A stretch of DNA of 6,789 nucleotides from Candidatus Odyssella thessalonicensis (GCA_005240015.1 SBBV01000570.1:1-6789), one strand, 5' to 3'. Shown: positions 1 to 5,635, counted from the first letter of the stretch. Notes: generated by a model from the letters alone, not told the origin. Translations and numbers: made by a program.

Positions 1-1389
1 CACGTCGGGATCGCGCGTGAGCGCCACGTCGCGGCCGTATTTCGCCTTCGCCTGCGCCCTAGCGCCGGCCTCGTCGTAGTCGACGAAGACCGTGCCGTCC
101 TCGGCATACCAAGCCGGGATCTGATGCCCCCACCAGAGCTGGCGCGAGATGCTCCAGGGCTGGATGTTCTCCATCCAGTGGAAGAACGTCTTCTCCTGGC
201 TATCGGGCACGAGCTTGATGCGGCCGTCGCGCACCGCCTCGATCGGCTCGGCGGCGAGCGTCTTCGCGTCGGCGTACCACTGGACGGTCAGGAACGGCTC
301 GATCGGAACGCCCGAGCGGTCGCCGTGCGGCACGGTGTGCGTGTGCGGCTCGATTTTCTCGACGAGGCCCTCGGCTTCGAGCGCCGCCACGACACGCTTG
401 CGCGCTTCGAAGCGGTCGAGGCCGCGGAATTGTGCCGGCACCGCATCGTTGAGATGCGCGTCGGCAGTCATGATGTTGATCGCCTCGAGCCCGTGCCGCT
501 TGCCGACTTCGAAATCGTTGAAGTCGTGCGCCGGCGTGATCTTCACGGCGCCCGAGCCCTGCTCGGGATCGGCGTATTCGTCGGCGACGATCGGGATGCG
601 GCGACCCACCAGCGGCAGGATCGCGTGGGTGCCGACGAGGTGCTTGTAGCGCTCGTCGCCGGGATGCGCGGCTACGCCGGTGTCGCCGAGCATGGTCTCG
701 GGCCGCGTCGTGGCGACGACGATGAACTCACCCGGCCGCGCTTCGAGCGGATACTTGAAGTGCCAGAGCTGGCCCTTCACCTCGCGCTGCTCGACCTCGA
801 GATCGGAGATCGCGGTCTGCAGCTTCGGATCCCAGATCACGAGCCGCTTGTCGCGATAGATGAGGCCGGCGCGGTAGAGCTCGACGAAGACCTTGAGCAC
901 AGCGGCCGAAAGTCCCTCGTCCATCGTGAAGCGCTCGCGGCTCCAATCGGCCGAGGCGCCGAGACGACGCAGCTGCTTGAGGATCGTGCCGCCCGAGATC
1001 GCCCTCCACTCCCAGACCCGCTGTACGAACTCGTCGCGGCCGATCTGCTTCGTGTTCCGCCGGGGCGTGCGGCCCGCGCGCGCGAGCTCGACGCCCTGCT
1101 CCGCGAGCTGGCGCTCGACCACCATCTGCGTCGCGATGCCGGCGTGGTCGGTGCCGGGCTGCCAGAGCACGTCGCGCCCCGTCATGCGCCGGTAGCGGAT
1201 CAGCACGTCCTGCAACGTGTTGTTGAGCGCGTGCCCGATATGGAGGCTGCCGGTGACGTTGGGCGGCGGAATGACGATCGTGAACGGGCGCGCCGCGGCG
1301 TCGCGGCGCGGCTGGAACGCGCCCGCCTCTTCCCAACGGGCGTATTGCCGGGCCTCCACGGCCTCGGGGTTGAACCGGTTCTCGAGCAT
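1..1389 (-). CDS. valS: Valine--tRNA ligase (N-terminal 463 residues, cut by window edge)
   Basis: Class Ia aminoacyl-tRNA synthetase that charges tRNA-Val in the cytoplasm and edits mischarged threonine. Read on the minus strand from the ATG at 1389, the frame stays open to base 1, giving 463 of roughly 900-950 residues. Visible landmarks are [13 protein letters not shown] (residues 41-53, with the HIGH ATP-binding signature at 50-53), [13 protein letters not shown] (77-89), the editing-domain stretches [12 protein letters not shown] (228-239) and [15 protein letters not shown] (278-292), and [14 protein letters not shown] (415-428) at re-entry into the catalytic fold. The KMSKS loop and anticodon-binding domain lie beyond the window. 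The ATG gives the usual family N-terminus ([21 protein letters not shown]). An in-frame TTG 15 bases upstream (1404) is possible but adds only five unusual residues. No strong Shine-Dalgarno sequence is visible. The gene follows the popZ-like gene after 203 bp and probably has its own promoter. Confidence 0.97.
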   Translation of the reverse strand, partial: MLENRFNPEAVEARQYARWEEAGAFQPRRDAAARPFTIVIPPPNVTGSLHIGHALNNTLQDVLIRYRRMTGRDVLWQPGTDHAGIATQMVVERQLAEQGVELARAGRTPRRNTKQIGRDEFVQRVWEWRAISGGTILKQLRRLGASADWSRERFTMDEGLSAAVLKVFVELYRAGLIYRDKRLVIWDPKLQTAISDLEVEQREVKGQLWHFKYPLEARPGEFIVVATTRPETMLGDTGVAAHPGDERYKHLVGTHAILPLVGRRIPIVADEYADPEQGSGAVKITPAHDFNDFEVGKRHGLEAINIMTADAHLNDAVPAQFRGLDRFEARKRVVAALEAEGLVEKIEPHTHTVPHGDRSGVPIEPFLTVQWYADAKTLAAEPIEAVRDGRIKLVPDSQEKTFFHWMENIQPWSISRQLWWGHQIPAWYAEDGTVFVDYDEAGARAQAKAKYGRDVALTRDPDV

Positions 1390-1416
1390 GATGTGGCGCT
1401 GCAAAAACGAGCGCCG

Positions 1417-1444
1417 AACATAATCAGCCGATGCGGTGCGTCAA
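1417..1444 (-). promoter_or_regulatory. Candidate sigma70-type promoter of valS
   Basis: On the minus strand, TTGACG (1444-1439) and TATGTT (1422-1417) are separated by 16 bp, close to the -35/-10 consensus. Initiation would fall near 1410, giving a leader of about 20 nt before the valS ATG at 1389. The position fits a gene separated from its upstream neighbour by an intergenic repeat. This is inferred from motif match and placement only. Confidence 0.5.
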
Positions 1445-1542
1445 CCGGCGTGACGCCCCGAACATATTTGTCGCCCCGCGAAAGGGGGGCCATGTCGAGG
1501 CCGCGCACGGTGTTTGAAAGCTTGTGCGGCGACGCTGTGTTG

Positions 1543-1562
1543 GTTCCCGCTTTCGCGGGAAC
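1543..1562. repeat. REP-like intergenic palindrome (GTTCCCGC / GCGGGAAC)
   Basis: Perfect 8-bp inverted repeat with a 4-base loop (TTTC) between the end of the popZ-like gene (stop at 1593) and valS. Read on the minus strand it contains TTCCCGCGAAAGCGGGAA, which I recognise as the core of a palindrome scattered in many copies through intergenic DNA of many alphaproteobacteria and other proteobacteria. Its spurious translations (VPAFAGTT, SRFRGND, SRESGN) are common in their annotations. It lies 31 bp past the popZ stop, so its transcript hairpin could protect the 3' end or weaken read-through, but no T-tract follows to make it a classical terminator. Confidence 0.7.
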
Positions 1563-1592
1563 GACAGGTTGGATACAGGCCTGGAAAGGTGG

Positions 1593-2861
1593 TCAGTTGC
1601 CGGCGAGGCGCTGGAAGAGGCCGCGGATCTCGCTCTTGACGCGCTCGTCGACGAGGCGGGCCACATTCTGTTGCTGGCCCTGCAGCTGCTGGCTCACCGC
1701 AGCCGCCACCTGCTGGCTCACGGCCTGCGCGATCTGCTGGTTCACCGCCGTGGCGACCTGCTGCTTCACGGCGGCCGTCACCTTCTCCTCGACCGCGGCC
1801 GCAAGGCGCGCATCGACATGCGCGCCGACGCGATCCTCGATGTACGGTCCGAGGTTCTTCTCGACGTTCTGATGGATGCGCTGATCGACCGCCTGCGGCA
1901 GGCTGCCGGCGACGGTCTCCTCGACGCGCTGCTGCACGAGGCCCGCGAGCTGCTGCTCGATCATGCCGCCCAGATTGGCGTCGAGCCACGAGCGGATGAT
2001 GGGCTCGGCGGCGGCGCCCACGGCGGCCCGCAGCTGATCGTCGGACCGTGCCGGCGCAGCGGCAACGGGCATCGGCGCGGGGCGCGGCGCCACCGGCGCG
2101 GCGTAGGGATCCTGCGGTGCGTAGGCCTGCGGCATCGGCGGCGCCGCCGGCGTCATCGGCTGCGGCATGGCCGGAGCCTGCGCCATCGCCGCGGGCTGGG
2201 CGCTCATGTCGAGCTCGGTCGCGACCGAGCCCACCGGCACCTTGCCGAAGCTGCCGTTGGCGTCCTGCGGCGGCGGCGTGAAACCCGATTGCGCGAGCTC
2301 GGCGAAAGCGGAGCCGGCGGTGTGGCGGCGCTTGAACACGCGGCGGCTCGGCGAATCCTCGGACAACGAAGGCGGCATCGGCTCGGGCGCGCGGTTGCCG
2401 CGCGACGGCGTGTCGGTGCTGGTGAAGCCCTGGGGTCCTTGCGGCGCCGGCGCCGGCGTGAAGCTATGTGCGCGCGGCTCGGCACCGGGACCCGGCGGCG
2501 GCGCGCGCCGGGCGAACCCGCCATAGGGAACCGTCTGCTGCTCGGCCGCGGGTTGCGCCATCGGCGCCGGCGCGGCGCGGCCGTTCTGCGGGAAGGTCGG
2601 CGCGATTGTCACCACCGAGCCGTCGGCGGCGACCATGTTGGTGAGGTCGAGCACCATGTCGCTCTGCTGGCCGGCTTGCGGCGCGCGCGGCGGCTCCACC
2701 CCGTTGCGGCGCGGGGTGCGACTCGGTCCGTCGGTCGAACGCGGCGGAAGCGGAGGCGACCCGGAGCGGGCGCGGCCGGCCTCATCCTCGGCGATGATCC
2801 GGCGGATGGAGGCCAGGATCTCCTCCATCGACGGTTCTTGGCTCTTACCCGCGTCGCTCAT
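1593..2861 (-). CDS. popZ: PopZ-family (DUF2497) polar organizing protein with extended octad-repeat C-terminus
   Basis: PopZ forms polar condensates in alphaproteobacteria that anchor the ParB-bound origin and recruit cell-cycle regulators. Evidence is the N-terminal helix EPSMEEILASIRRIIAEDE (residues 9-27), the hallmark of the family and in Caulobacter PopZ the partner-binding region. There follows a roughly 240-residue Pro/Ala/Gln-rich, apparently disordered linker, and then IIRSWLDANL (288-297), which starts the family's C-terminal assembly helices. The 422 aa compare with 177 in Caulobacter. The excess is the long linker plus about 125 extra residues at the C-terminus: residues 297-392 are twelve octads with L/I/V at every fourth position, followed by a tail in a shifted phase (V400, V404, V408, I412, F416). 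No membrane segments are visible. The ATG at 2861 yields the typical start MSDAGKSQEPSMEE; its ribosome site is weak (TGGGAC). It sits 148 bp after tolC with a CtrA-like box between. The family call is firm; the polar role is inferred from family. Confidence 0.9.
   Translation of the reverse strand: MSDAGKSQEPSMEEILASIRRIIAEDEAGRARSGSPPLPPRSTDGPSRTPRRNGVEPPRAPQAGQQSDMVLDLTNMVAADGSVVTIAPTFPQNGRAAPAPMAQPAAEQQTVPYGGFARRAPPPGPGAEPRAHSFTPAPAPQGPQGFTSTDTPSRGNRAPEPMPPSLSEDSPSRRVFKRRHTAGSAFAELAQSGFTPPPQDANGSFGKVPVGSVATELDMSAQPAAMAQAPAMPQPMTPAAPPMPQAYAPQDPYAAPVAPRPAPMPVAAAPARSDDQLRAAVGAAAEPIIRSWLDANLGGMIEQQLAGLVQQRVEETVAGSLPQAVDQRIHQNVEKNLGPYIEDRVGAHVDARLAAAVEEKVTAAVKQQVATAVNQQIAQAVSQQVAAAVSQQLQGQQQNVARLVDERVKSEIRGLFQRLAGN
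1686..1973 (-). repeat. Twelve tandem 8-residue (24-bp) coding repeats in the popZ-like gene
   Basis: Codons 297-392 read as twelve contiguous octads: LGGMIEQQ, LAGLVQQR, VEETVAGS, LPQAVDQR, IHQNVEKN, LGPYIEDR, VGAHVDAR, LAAAVEEK, VTAAVKQQ, VATAVNQQ, IAQAVSQQ, VAAAVSQQ. Positions 1 and 5 of every unit, plus L393, are Leu, Ile or Val. The last four units (bases 1686-1781) are also similar in DNA: on the plus strand each 24-bp unit begins CTGCTG and then GCTCAC, GTTCAC or CTTCAC. Older units keep only the protein pattern, as expected of an array grown by duplication and then diverged. Confidence 0.93.
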
Positions 2862-2935
2862 TGTCCCATACCCGGTGGAATCCGATTTGTTCCGAAGCTA
2901 TGAAGCACCGGTTCAGACACGCTAGACAGGTTCGG

Positions 2936-2950
2936 TAAACGAACAGTTAA
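2936..2950 (-). promoter_or_regulatory. CtrA-like binding box upstream of popZ
   Basis: On the minus strand the sequence is TTAACTGTTCGTTTACC (2950-2934). It contains TTAA, seven bases, then TTTA, one mismatch from the alphaproteobacterial CtrA full site TTAA-N7-TTAA. It lies 75-89 bp upstream of the popZ ATG, a plausible promoter distance. A GAATC (GANTC, the CcrM methylation motif) sits at 2878-2882 in the leader. I see no convincing -10/-35 pair, which is not unusual for CtrA-activated promoters. Cell-cycle control is an inference from one near-match. Confidence 0.4.
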
Positions 2951-3009
2951 CCGGCCGCACCTCTCTTTCGCAATACTCCGATTGTACTAGGCAAATCCAG
3001 GCCTTTTGC

Positions 3010-4452
3010 TTACTTGACCGGTTGCGCACGCGGCGGCGCCGAGCTCGTCGCACCCGGCTTGGGCGGCGGCCGCCCGGTCGAGGGGCCCACGCCGGCGGGC
3101 AGCCATTTGATGGCGCGATAATACGCCGTCGCGTCGTATATCAGCACCGGCAACCGCAGGTCGGCGGCGGTCAGCTTGCCCATGGCCTGGGCGAGCTGGT
3201 AGCTCGCCACGACGACGTCGCGCCGCGCCGTGACCAGGTTCACCTGCGAATCGAGCAGCCGCTGCTCGGCGTCGAGCACATCGAGCACGGTGCGCAACCC
3301 GGCCTGATTCTCCTGGCGGACGCCTTCGAGCGCCACCGCGTTGGCGCGGCCCTCGGCCTCGAACCCGCGCACGCTGGCGCGCGCGGCCTGGAGCGTCTGC
3401 CAGGCTCGCGTCGCCGCTTCTTCCACGGTGCGGCGCGCCTGGGCCAGGTCGTTGCCGCGCTGGAACACGGTCTGCTTGGCCGCGCGCACGCGCGAATAGA
3501 CCGAGCCCGACTCGTAGAGCGGAACCGTGACCGACACCGTCAGCGAAGCGCTGTCGGAGCGCGTGCCGGGGGTGCTGCTCGGGTCGTAGCTGCGGCTCAG
3601 CGAGCCGTTGAGGTTGATCTGTGGCAGGAGCTCGCCGGTGATCGAGCGCACGTTGTGACGGGCCGCGAACTCGTCGTAGGTCGCCGCAATGATCACCGGG
3701 TTGGTCGATTTCGCGGTCGCGAGCGCGATCCCGAACTGCGCGGGCACGAACGCCGGCGGGCGCGGCTCGATGAGGCGCACCGGCGGGCGGCCGACCAAGT
3801 TGGCGTAGTTCGCCTTGGAATTCTCGAAATTGCCGACCGCGAGCTCGCGCTGCGCCTGGGCGCGCGCCACGCTCGCTTCGGCCTGCGCCACGTCGGTGCG
3901 CGTCACCTCGCCGACGTTGAAGCGGTCGCGCACGGCCTGCAGCTGGCGCTGCAGCACCGCGACGTTGTTCTGGCGCAGCCGCACGATCGCCTCGTCGCGC
4001 ACCACGTTCATGTAGGCCGTGACGACTTCGAAGAAGACGTCCTGCTCGGTGCTGTGCAGGCGCGCGCGCTGGGCGCGGATCGTGTTCTCGGCCTTCTTGA
4101 TCTCGGCGTATTCGCGGCCGCCGCGCCAGACCGGCTGGGTCAGCGTAAGCGAAGCCGAGGCTGGACGCGTGCGCGAGCCGGACCGACTTACGTCCTCGAT
4201 GTTGACCTTGCCGGTGGCGAAGCCGCCGCTCACCGTACCGGTGACCGTGGGCCGCAGCAGCGAGATCGCCTGCGCCACCTGCTCGTCGGTCGCACGCAGC
4301 AGGTCGCGCGCAGCGAGGATGCGCGGGTTGGTCTGGTAGGCCTGGATGAGCGCCTGGGTCAGCGTCTCCGCGCGCGCCCCGCCAACGGCGAACGCGGTGG
4401 CGGCGGCGCCGAGAGCGACGGCGGCGTGGCGGAACGAGCGGCTTCGATGCAT
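3010..4452 (-). CDS. tolC: TolC-family outer-membrane efflux/type I secretion channel protein
   Basis: Trimeric outer-membrane channel that spans the periplasm and exports proteins or toxic compounds with inner-membrane ABC or RND partners. The 480-aa product starts with a clear signal peptide: basic MHRSRSFRH, hydrophobic AAVALGAAATAFAVGGA, and likely cleavage after ARA (residue 28) before ETLTQAL. Two structural repeats are visible. The first holds LTLTQPVWRGGREYAEIKKAE (102-122) and RFNVGEVTRTDVAQAEASVA (177-196). The second holds LTVSVTVPLYESGSVYSRVRAAK (304-326) and, from GLRTVLDVLDAEQRLLDSQ (385-403) on, the helix ending AQAMGKLTA (421-429). A Pro-rich tail of about 30 residues follows WLPAGVGP. 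The start is supported by GAGGGGG at 4468-4462, nine bases before the ATG. No transporter or membrane-fusion gene is adjacent, so substrates cannot be assigned; it probably serves several systems. It lies 71 bp after the methyltransferase-like gene with no evident promoter, suggesting co-transcription. Confidence 0.95.
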   Translation of the reverse strand: MHRSRSFRHAAVALGAAATAFAVGGARAETLTQALIQAYQTNPRILAARDLLRATDEQVAQAISLLRPTVTGTVSGGFATGKVNIEDVSRSGSRTRPASASLTLTQPVWRGGREYAEIKKAENTIRAQRARLHSTEQDVFFEVVTAYMNVVRDEAIVRLRQNNVAVLQRQLQAVRDRFNVGEVTRTDVAQAEASVARAQAQRELAVGNFENSKANYANLVGRPPVRLIEPRPPAFVPAQFGIALATAKSTNPVIIAATYDEFAARHNVRSITGELLPQINLNGSLSRSYDPSSTPGTRSDSASLTVSVTVPLYESGSVYSRVRAAKQTVFQRGNDLAQARRTVEEAATRAWQTLQAARASVRGFEAEGRANAVALEGVRQENQAGLRTVLDVLDAEQRLLDSQVNLVTARRDVVVASYQLAQAMGKLTAADLRLPVLIYDATAYYRAIKWLPAGVGPSTGRPPPKPGATSSAPPRAQPVK

Positions 4453-4461
4453 GTGGTGCGG

Positions 4462-4468
4462 CCCCCTC
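4462..4468 (-). promoter_or_regulatory. Shine-Dalgarno sequence of tolC
   Basis: GAGGGGG on the minus strand ends nine bases before the ATG at 4452 and supports that start, which also gives a complete signal peptide. In the same 71-bp gap the plus-strand hexamer CCTCAG occurs twice (4465-4470 and 4479-4484); I attach no function to it. Confidence 0.65.
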
Positions 4469-4523
4469 AGGCGAATGACCTCAGACTTTCTTACGCAGCG
4501 GCCCGCCTCGACCGTCGCGGCCG

Positions 4524-5180
4524 TCAGAAAACAAAGCGTGGCACGGGCGCGAAGCCGGCCAGATACGGCGTCGCCGCCTCGAACAGCGTACGCCCGGCCA
4601 CCGCACCGTGGCGCTTCAGCATCAGCATCGCGGCGCCGGGTCCGGCGCCGGGACGGCGGACGCCGACGAGCCTGCCGCCTTCGGCGAGCTGATCGAGCAG
4701 CGCCTGCGGGAATTCGCTCACCGCACCGTTGACGAGGATGACGTCGTAGGGCCCGTGCTTGGCATAGCCGTCGCCGAGCCTGCCCTCGACCACGATGGCG
4801 TTGTCGATCGACAGCCGCGCCAGCGTCTCGGACGCCGCCCGCGCCAGGCCGGAATCGCTCTCGAGGCCGATCGCGGTCGCGGTCAGGCGCGCGAGGACCG
4901 CCGTGGCATAGCCGGTGCCGCAGCCGGCATCGAGCGCCACGTCGGTGCGCGTGGGCTCGGCCGCCTGCAAGAGGCGCGCGAGCACCATCGGCTCCATCAT
5001 GTAGCGGTCGCCGCTGATGCGGATGTCGTCGTCGATGTAGGCGACGCTGCGCCGCTCCACCGGCACGAACTGCTCGCGCGGCAGCGCCGCCAACGCATCC
5101 AGCAGCGCGGGATCCGTCACCTTGTTGGTGCGGATCTGGCTCTCGATCATGTTGTGACGAGCCGCCGCGTAGTTCGTCAT
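4524..5180 (-). CDS. Protein-L-isoaspartate O-methyltransferase-family protein, substrate loop diverged
   Basis: SAM-dependent methyltransferase of the PCMT family, 218 aa, no signal peptide, so cytoplasmic. Family features in order are the N-terminal helix region NMIESQIRTNKVTDPALLDAL (10-30), PREQFVP (34-40), SAM-binding motif I VALDAGCGTGYATAVLA (81-97), the acidic post-I residue in GLESD (105-109), GDGY (136-139), and YDVILVNGAVSEFPQALLDQL (145-165, matching YDxIxVTAAxxEIP in true enzymes). The ISQP-type substrate loop of classical Pcm is replaced by MMEP (61-64), losing the conserved Ser and Gln. True isoaspartate repair is therefore doubtful, and 'PIMT family' is safer than pcm. The ATG at 5180 has GGAGG five bases upstream and gives a family-like N-terminus; an in-frame ATG at 5294 would precede the predicted promoter. 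It is the first gene before tolC, an arrangement I recall from other alphaproteobacteria. Confidence 0.88.
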   Translation of the reverse strand: MTNYAAARHNMIESQIRTNKVTDPALLDALAALPREQFVPVERRSVAYIDDDIRISGDRYMMEPMVLARLLQAAEPTRTDVALDAGCGTGYATAVLARLTATAIGLESDSGLARAASETLARLSIDNAIVVEGRLGDGYAKHGPYDVILVNGAVSEFPQALLDQLAEGGRLVGVRRPGAGPGAAMLMLKRHGAVAGRTLFEAATPYLAGFAPVPRFVF

Positions 5181-5185
5181 CTCGC

Positions 5186-5190
5186 CCTCC
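5186..5190 (-). promoter_or_regulatory. Shine-Dalgarno sequence that fixes the methyltransferase start
   Basis: GGAGG on the minus strand, with GCGAG as the five-base spacer to the ATG at 5180. It decides between this start and the longer frame from 5294, which would cover the promoter and palindrome. Confidence 0.75.
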
Positions 5191-5194
5191 GAAT

Positions 5195-5215
5195 CGATGG
5201 CGCGGCGCGCCATCG
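5195..5215. promoter_or_regulatory. 21-bp perfect palindrome in the methyltransferase leader
   Basis: CGATGGCGCG, one central base, then CGCGCCATCG: 10-bp arms with perfect symmetry. It lies between the predicted transcription start (about 5222) and the Shine-Dalgarno sequence (5190-5186), with four bases between hairpin foot and ribosome site. As DNA it could be an operator just downstream of the promoter; as RNA it would form a 9-bp stem with a 3-base loop beside the ribosome site. Which of these applies, if either, cannot be told from sequence. Confidence 0.5.
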
Positions 5216-5228
5216 GCGAATGTCCGCG

Positions 5229-5257
5229 TTTATAGACGCCACCGCCGAGCGAGGCAA
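5229..5257 (-). promoter_or_regulatory. Sigma70-type promoter for the methyltransferase (and probably tolC)
   Basis: On the minus strand, TTGCCT (5257-5252) and TATAAA (5234-5229) are separated by exactly 17 bp. Initiation is expected near 5222, leaving a leader of about 42 nt to the ATG at 5180. It is one of the strongest promoter matches in the window and is correctly placed. Since no promoter is apparent between this gene and tolC, it probably drives both. Confidence 0.65.
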
Positions 5258-5273
5258 TTCGCGAAGGGTCAGT

Positions 5274-5298
5274 AATCGTGCAGGGTTGTCGCACGATT
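5274..5298. promoter_or_regulatory. 25-bp dyad (AATCGTGC-N9-GCACGATT) between divergent promoters
   Basis: Perfect 8-bp inverted repeat with a 9-bp spacer (arm centres 17 bp apart), lying between the minus-strand promoter of the methyltransferase (its -35 at 5257-5252) and the plus-strand promoter of tRNA-Cys (its -35 at 5319-5324). Spacing and symmetry suit binding by a dimeric transcription factor, but I do not recognise the motif as that of a named regulator. It could instead act as a transcript hairpin; no T-tract follows on either strand. Confidence 0.45.
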
Positions 5299-5318
5299 TC
5301 GGAAAGCCTGCTGCTTCC

Positions 5319-5347
5319 TTGACCCGTCGGCGGGGGCTCCCTAGATT
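5319..5347 (+). promoter_or_regulatory. Sigma70-type promoter of tRNA-Cys
   Basis: TTGACC (5319-5324) and TAGATT (5342-5347) with a 17-bp spacer. Transcription should begin near 5354, about 22 bases before the mature tRNA 5' end, a normal leader for processing by RNase P. Confidence 0.7.
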
Positions 5348-5375
5348 TCGATCCCTTCGCTGCGATTGGCGCCGG

Positions 5376-5449
5376 GGCCCGGTGGTCGAGTGGTTAGGCA
5401 GCGGACTGCAAATCCGTGTACGTCGGTTCAATTCCGGCCCGGGCCTCCA
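5376..5449 (+). tRNA. tRNA-Cys (anticodon GCA)
   Basis: A 74-nt cloverleaf including an encoded CCA. The acceptor stem GGCCCGG (5376-5382) pairs perfectly with CCGGGCC, followed by discriminator U and CCA ending at 5449. The anticodon stem GCGGA/TCCGT encloses the loop CTGCAAA, with GCA at 5408-5410. The D-loop contains AGTGGTTAGG, and the T-arm is GTCGG-TTCAATT-CCGGC. A U discriminator and GCA anticodon are the tRNA-Cys identity elements. It is a single gene with its own promoter, transcribed against the genes on both sides. No integrase or direct repeat marks it as an attachment site here. Confidence 0.97.
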
Positions 5450-5577
5450 CATCAACTCCGTGATCAAGATCAAGTTCCCGCTTGCGCCGAGCGCGGAGCC
5501 ATGTGCGCATGCGCCCTGCGGTTGCCGGCCGGACAGGATTGACGCAATTTCGCCGACGGAGCGCCACGCTTCTCCTG

Positions 5578-5610
5578 GCGTTCGAGTTTCGTCGCAGCAG
5601 CGAAGAACGC
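5578..5610 (-). other. Possible nested hairpin downstream of opgH
   Basis: GCGTTC (5578-5583) and GAACGC (5605-5610) form a 6-bp inverted repeat around an imperfect inner stem (TTCG/CGAA), 25 bases past the opgH stop. On the minus strand it could help end or stabilise the opgH transcript, but no T-tract follows. The remainder of the 186-bp gap between tRNA-Cys and opgH shows only a short GCGCATGCGC palindrome (5505-5514) and no gene I can support. Confidence 0.25.
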
Positions 5611-5635
5611 GGCTGGAGCTACGCGGTCAGGGACC

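Noticed and set aside
1686..1781. CRISPR-like regular repeats
   Set aside because: The 24-bp periodicity is in frame inside a coding sequence with no spacers; it encodes the octad array.
124..1872. Long plus-strand open frame (582 codons) opposite valS and the end of popZ
   Set aside because: It is antisense to well-recognised coding sequence, Arg/Leu/Asp-rich with no family resemblance, and runs through the intergenic REP-like repeat (giving the typical VPAFAGTTG artefact). GC-rich DNA routinely leaves such frames open.
1524..2903. Plus-strand open frame of 459 codons opposite popZ
   Set aside because: His/Arg-rich shadow of the repeat-rich popZ-like gene. The minus-strand product has the diagnostic PopZ N-terminus; this one has nothing recognisable.
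2971..3009. Terminator after tolC
   Set aside because: Only a 4-bp AGGC/GCCT stem with a long loop and no T-tract.
3022..4692. Plus-strand open frame of 556 codons opposite tolC
   Set aside because: Antisense to a textbook TolC protein with signal peptide and Shine-Dalgarno sequence; its product is low-complexity Arg/Ala/His.
4524..5294. Longer methyltransferase start at 5294
   Set aside because: The extra 38 residues would be encoded by the promoter and leader palindrome and do not resemble the family. The ATG at 5180 has a good GGAGG.
5376..5449. tRNA-Cys as an integration site for a mobile element
   Set aside because: No integrase, no repeated tRNA 3' end in the flanks, and both sides carry core genes.
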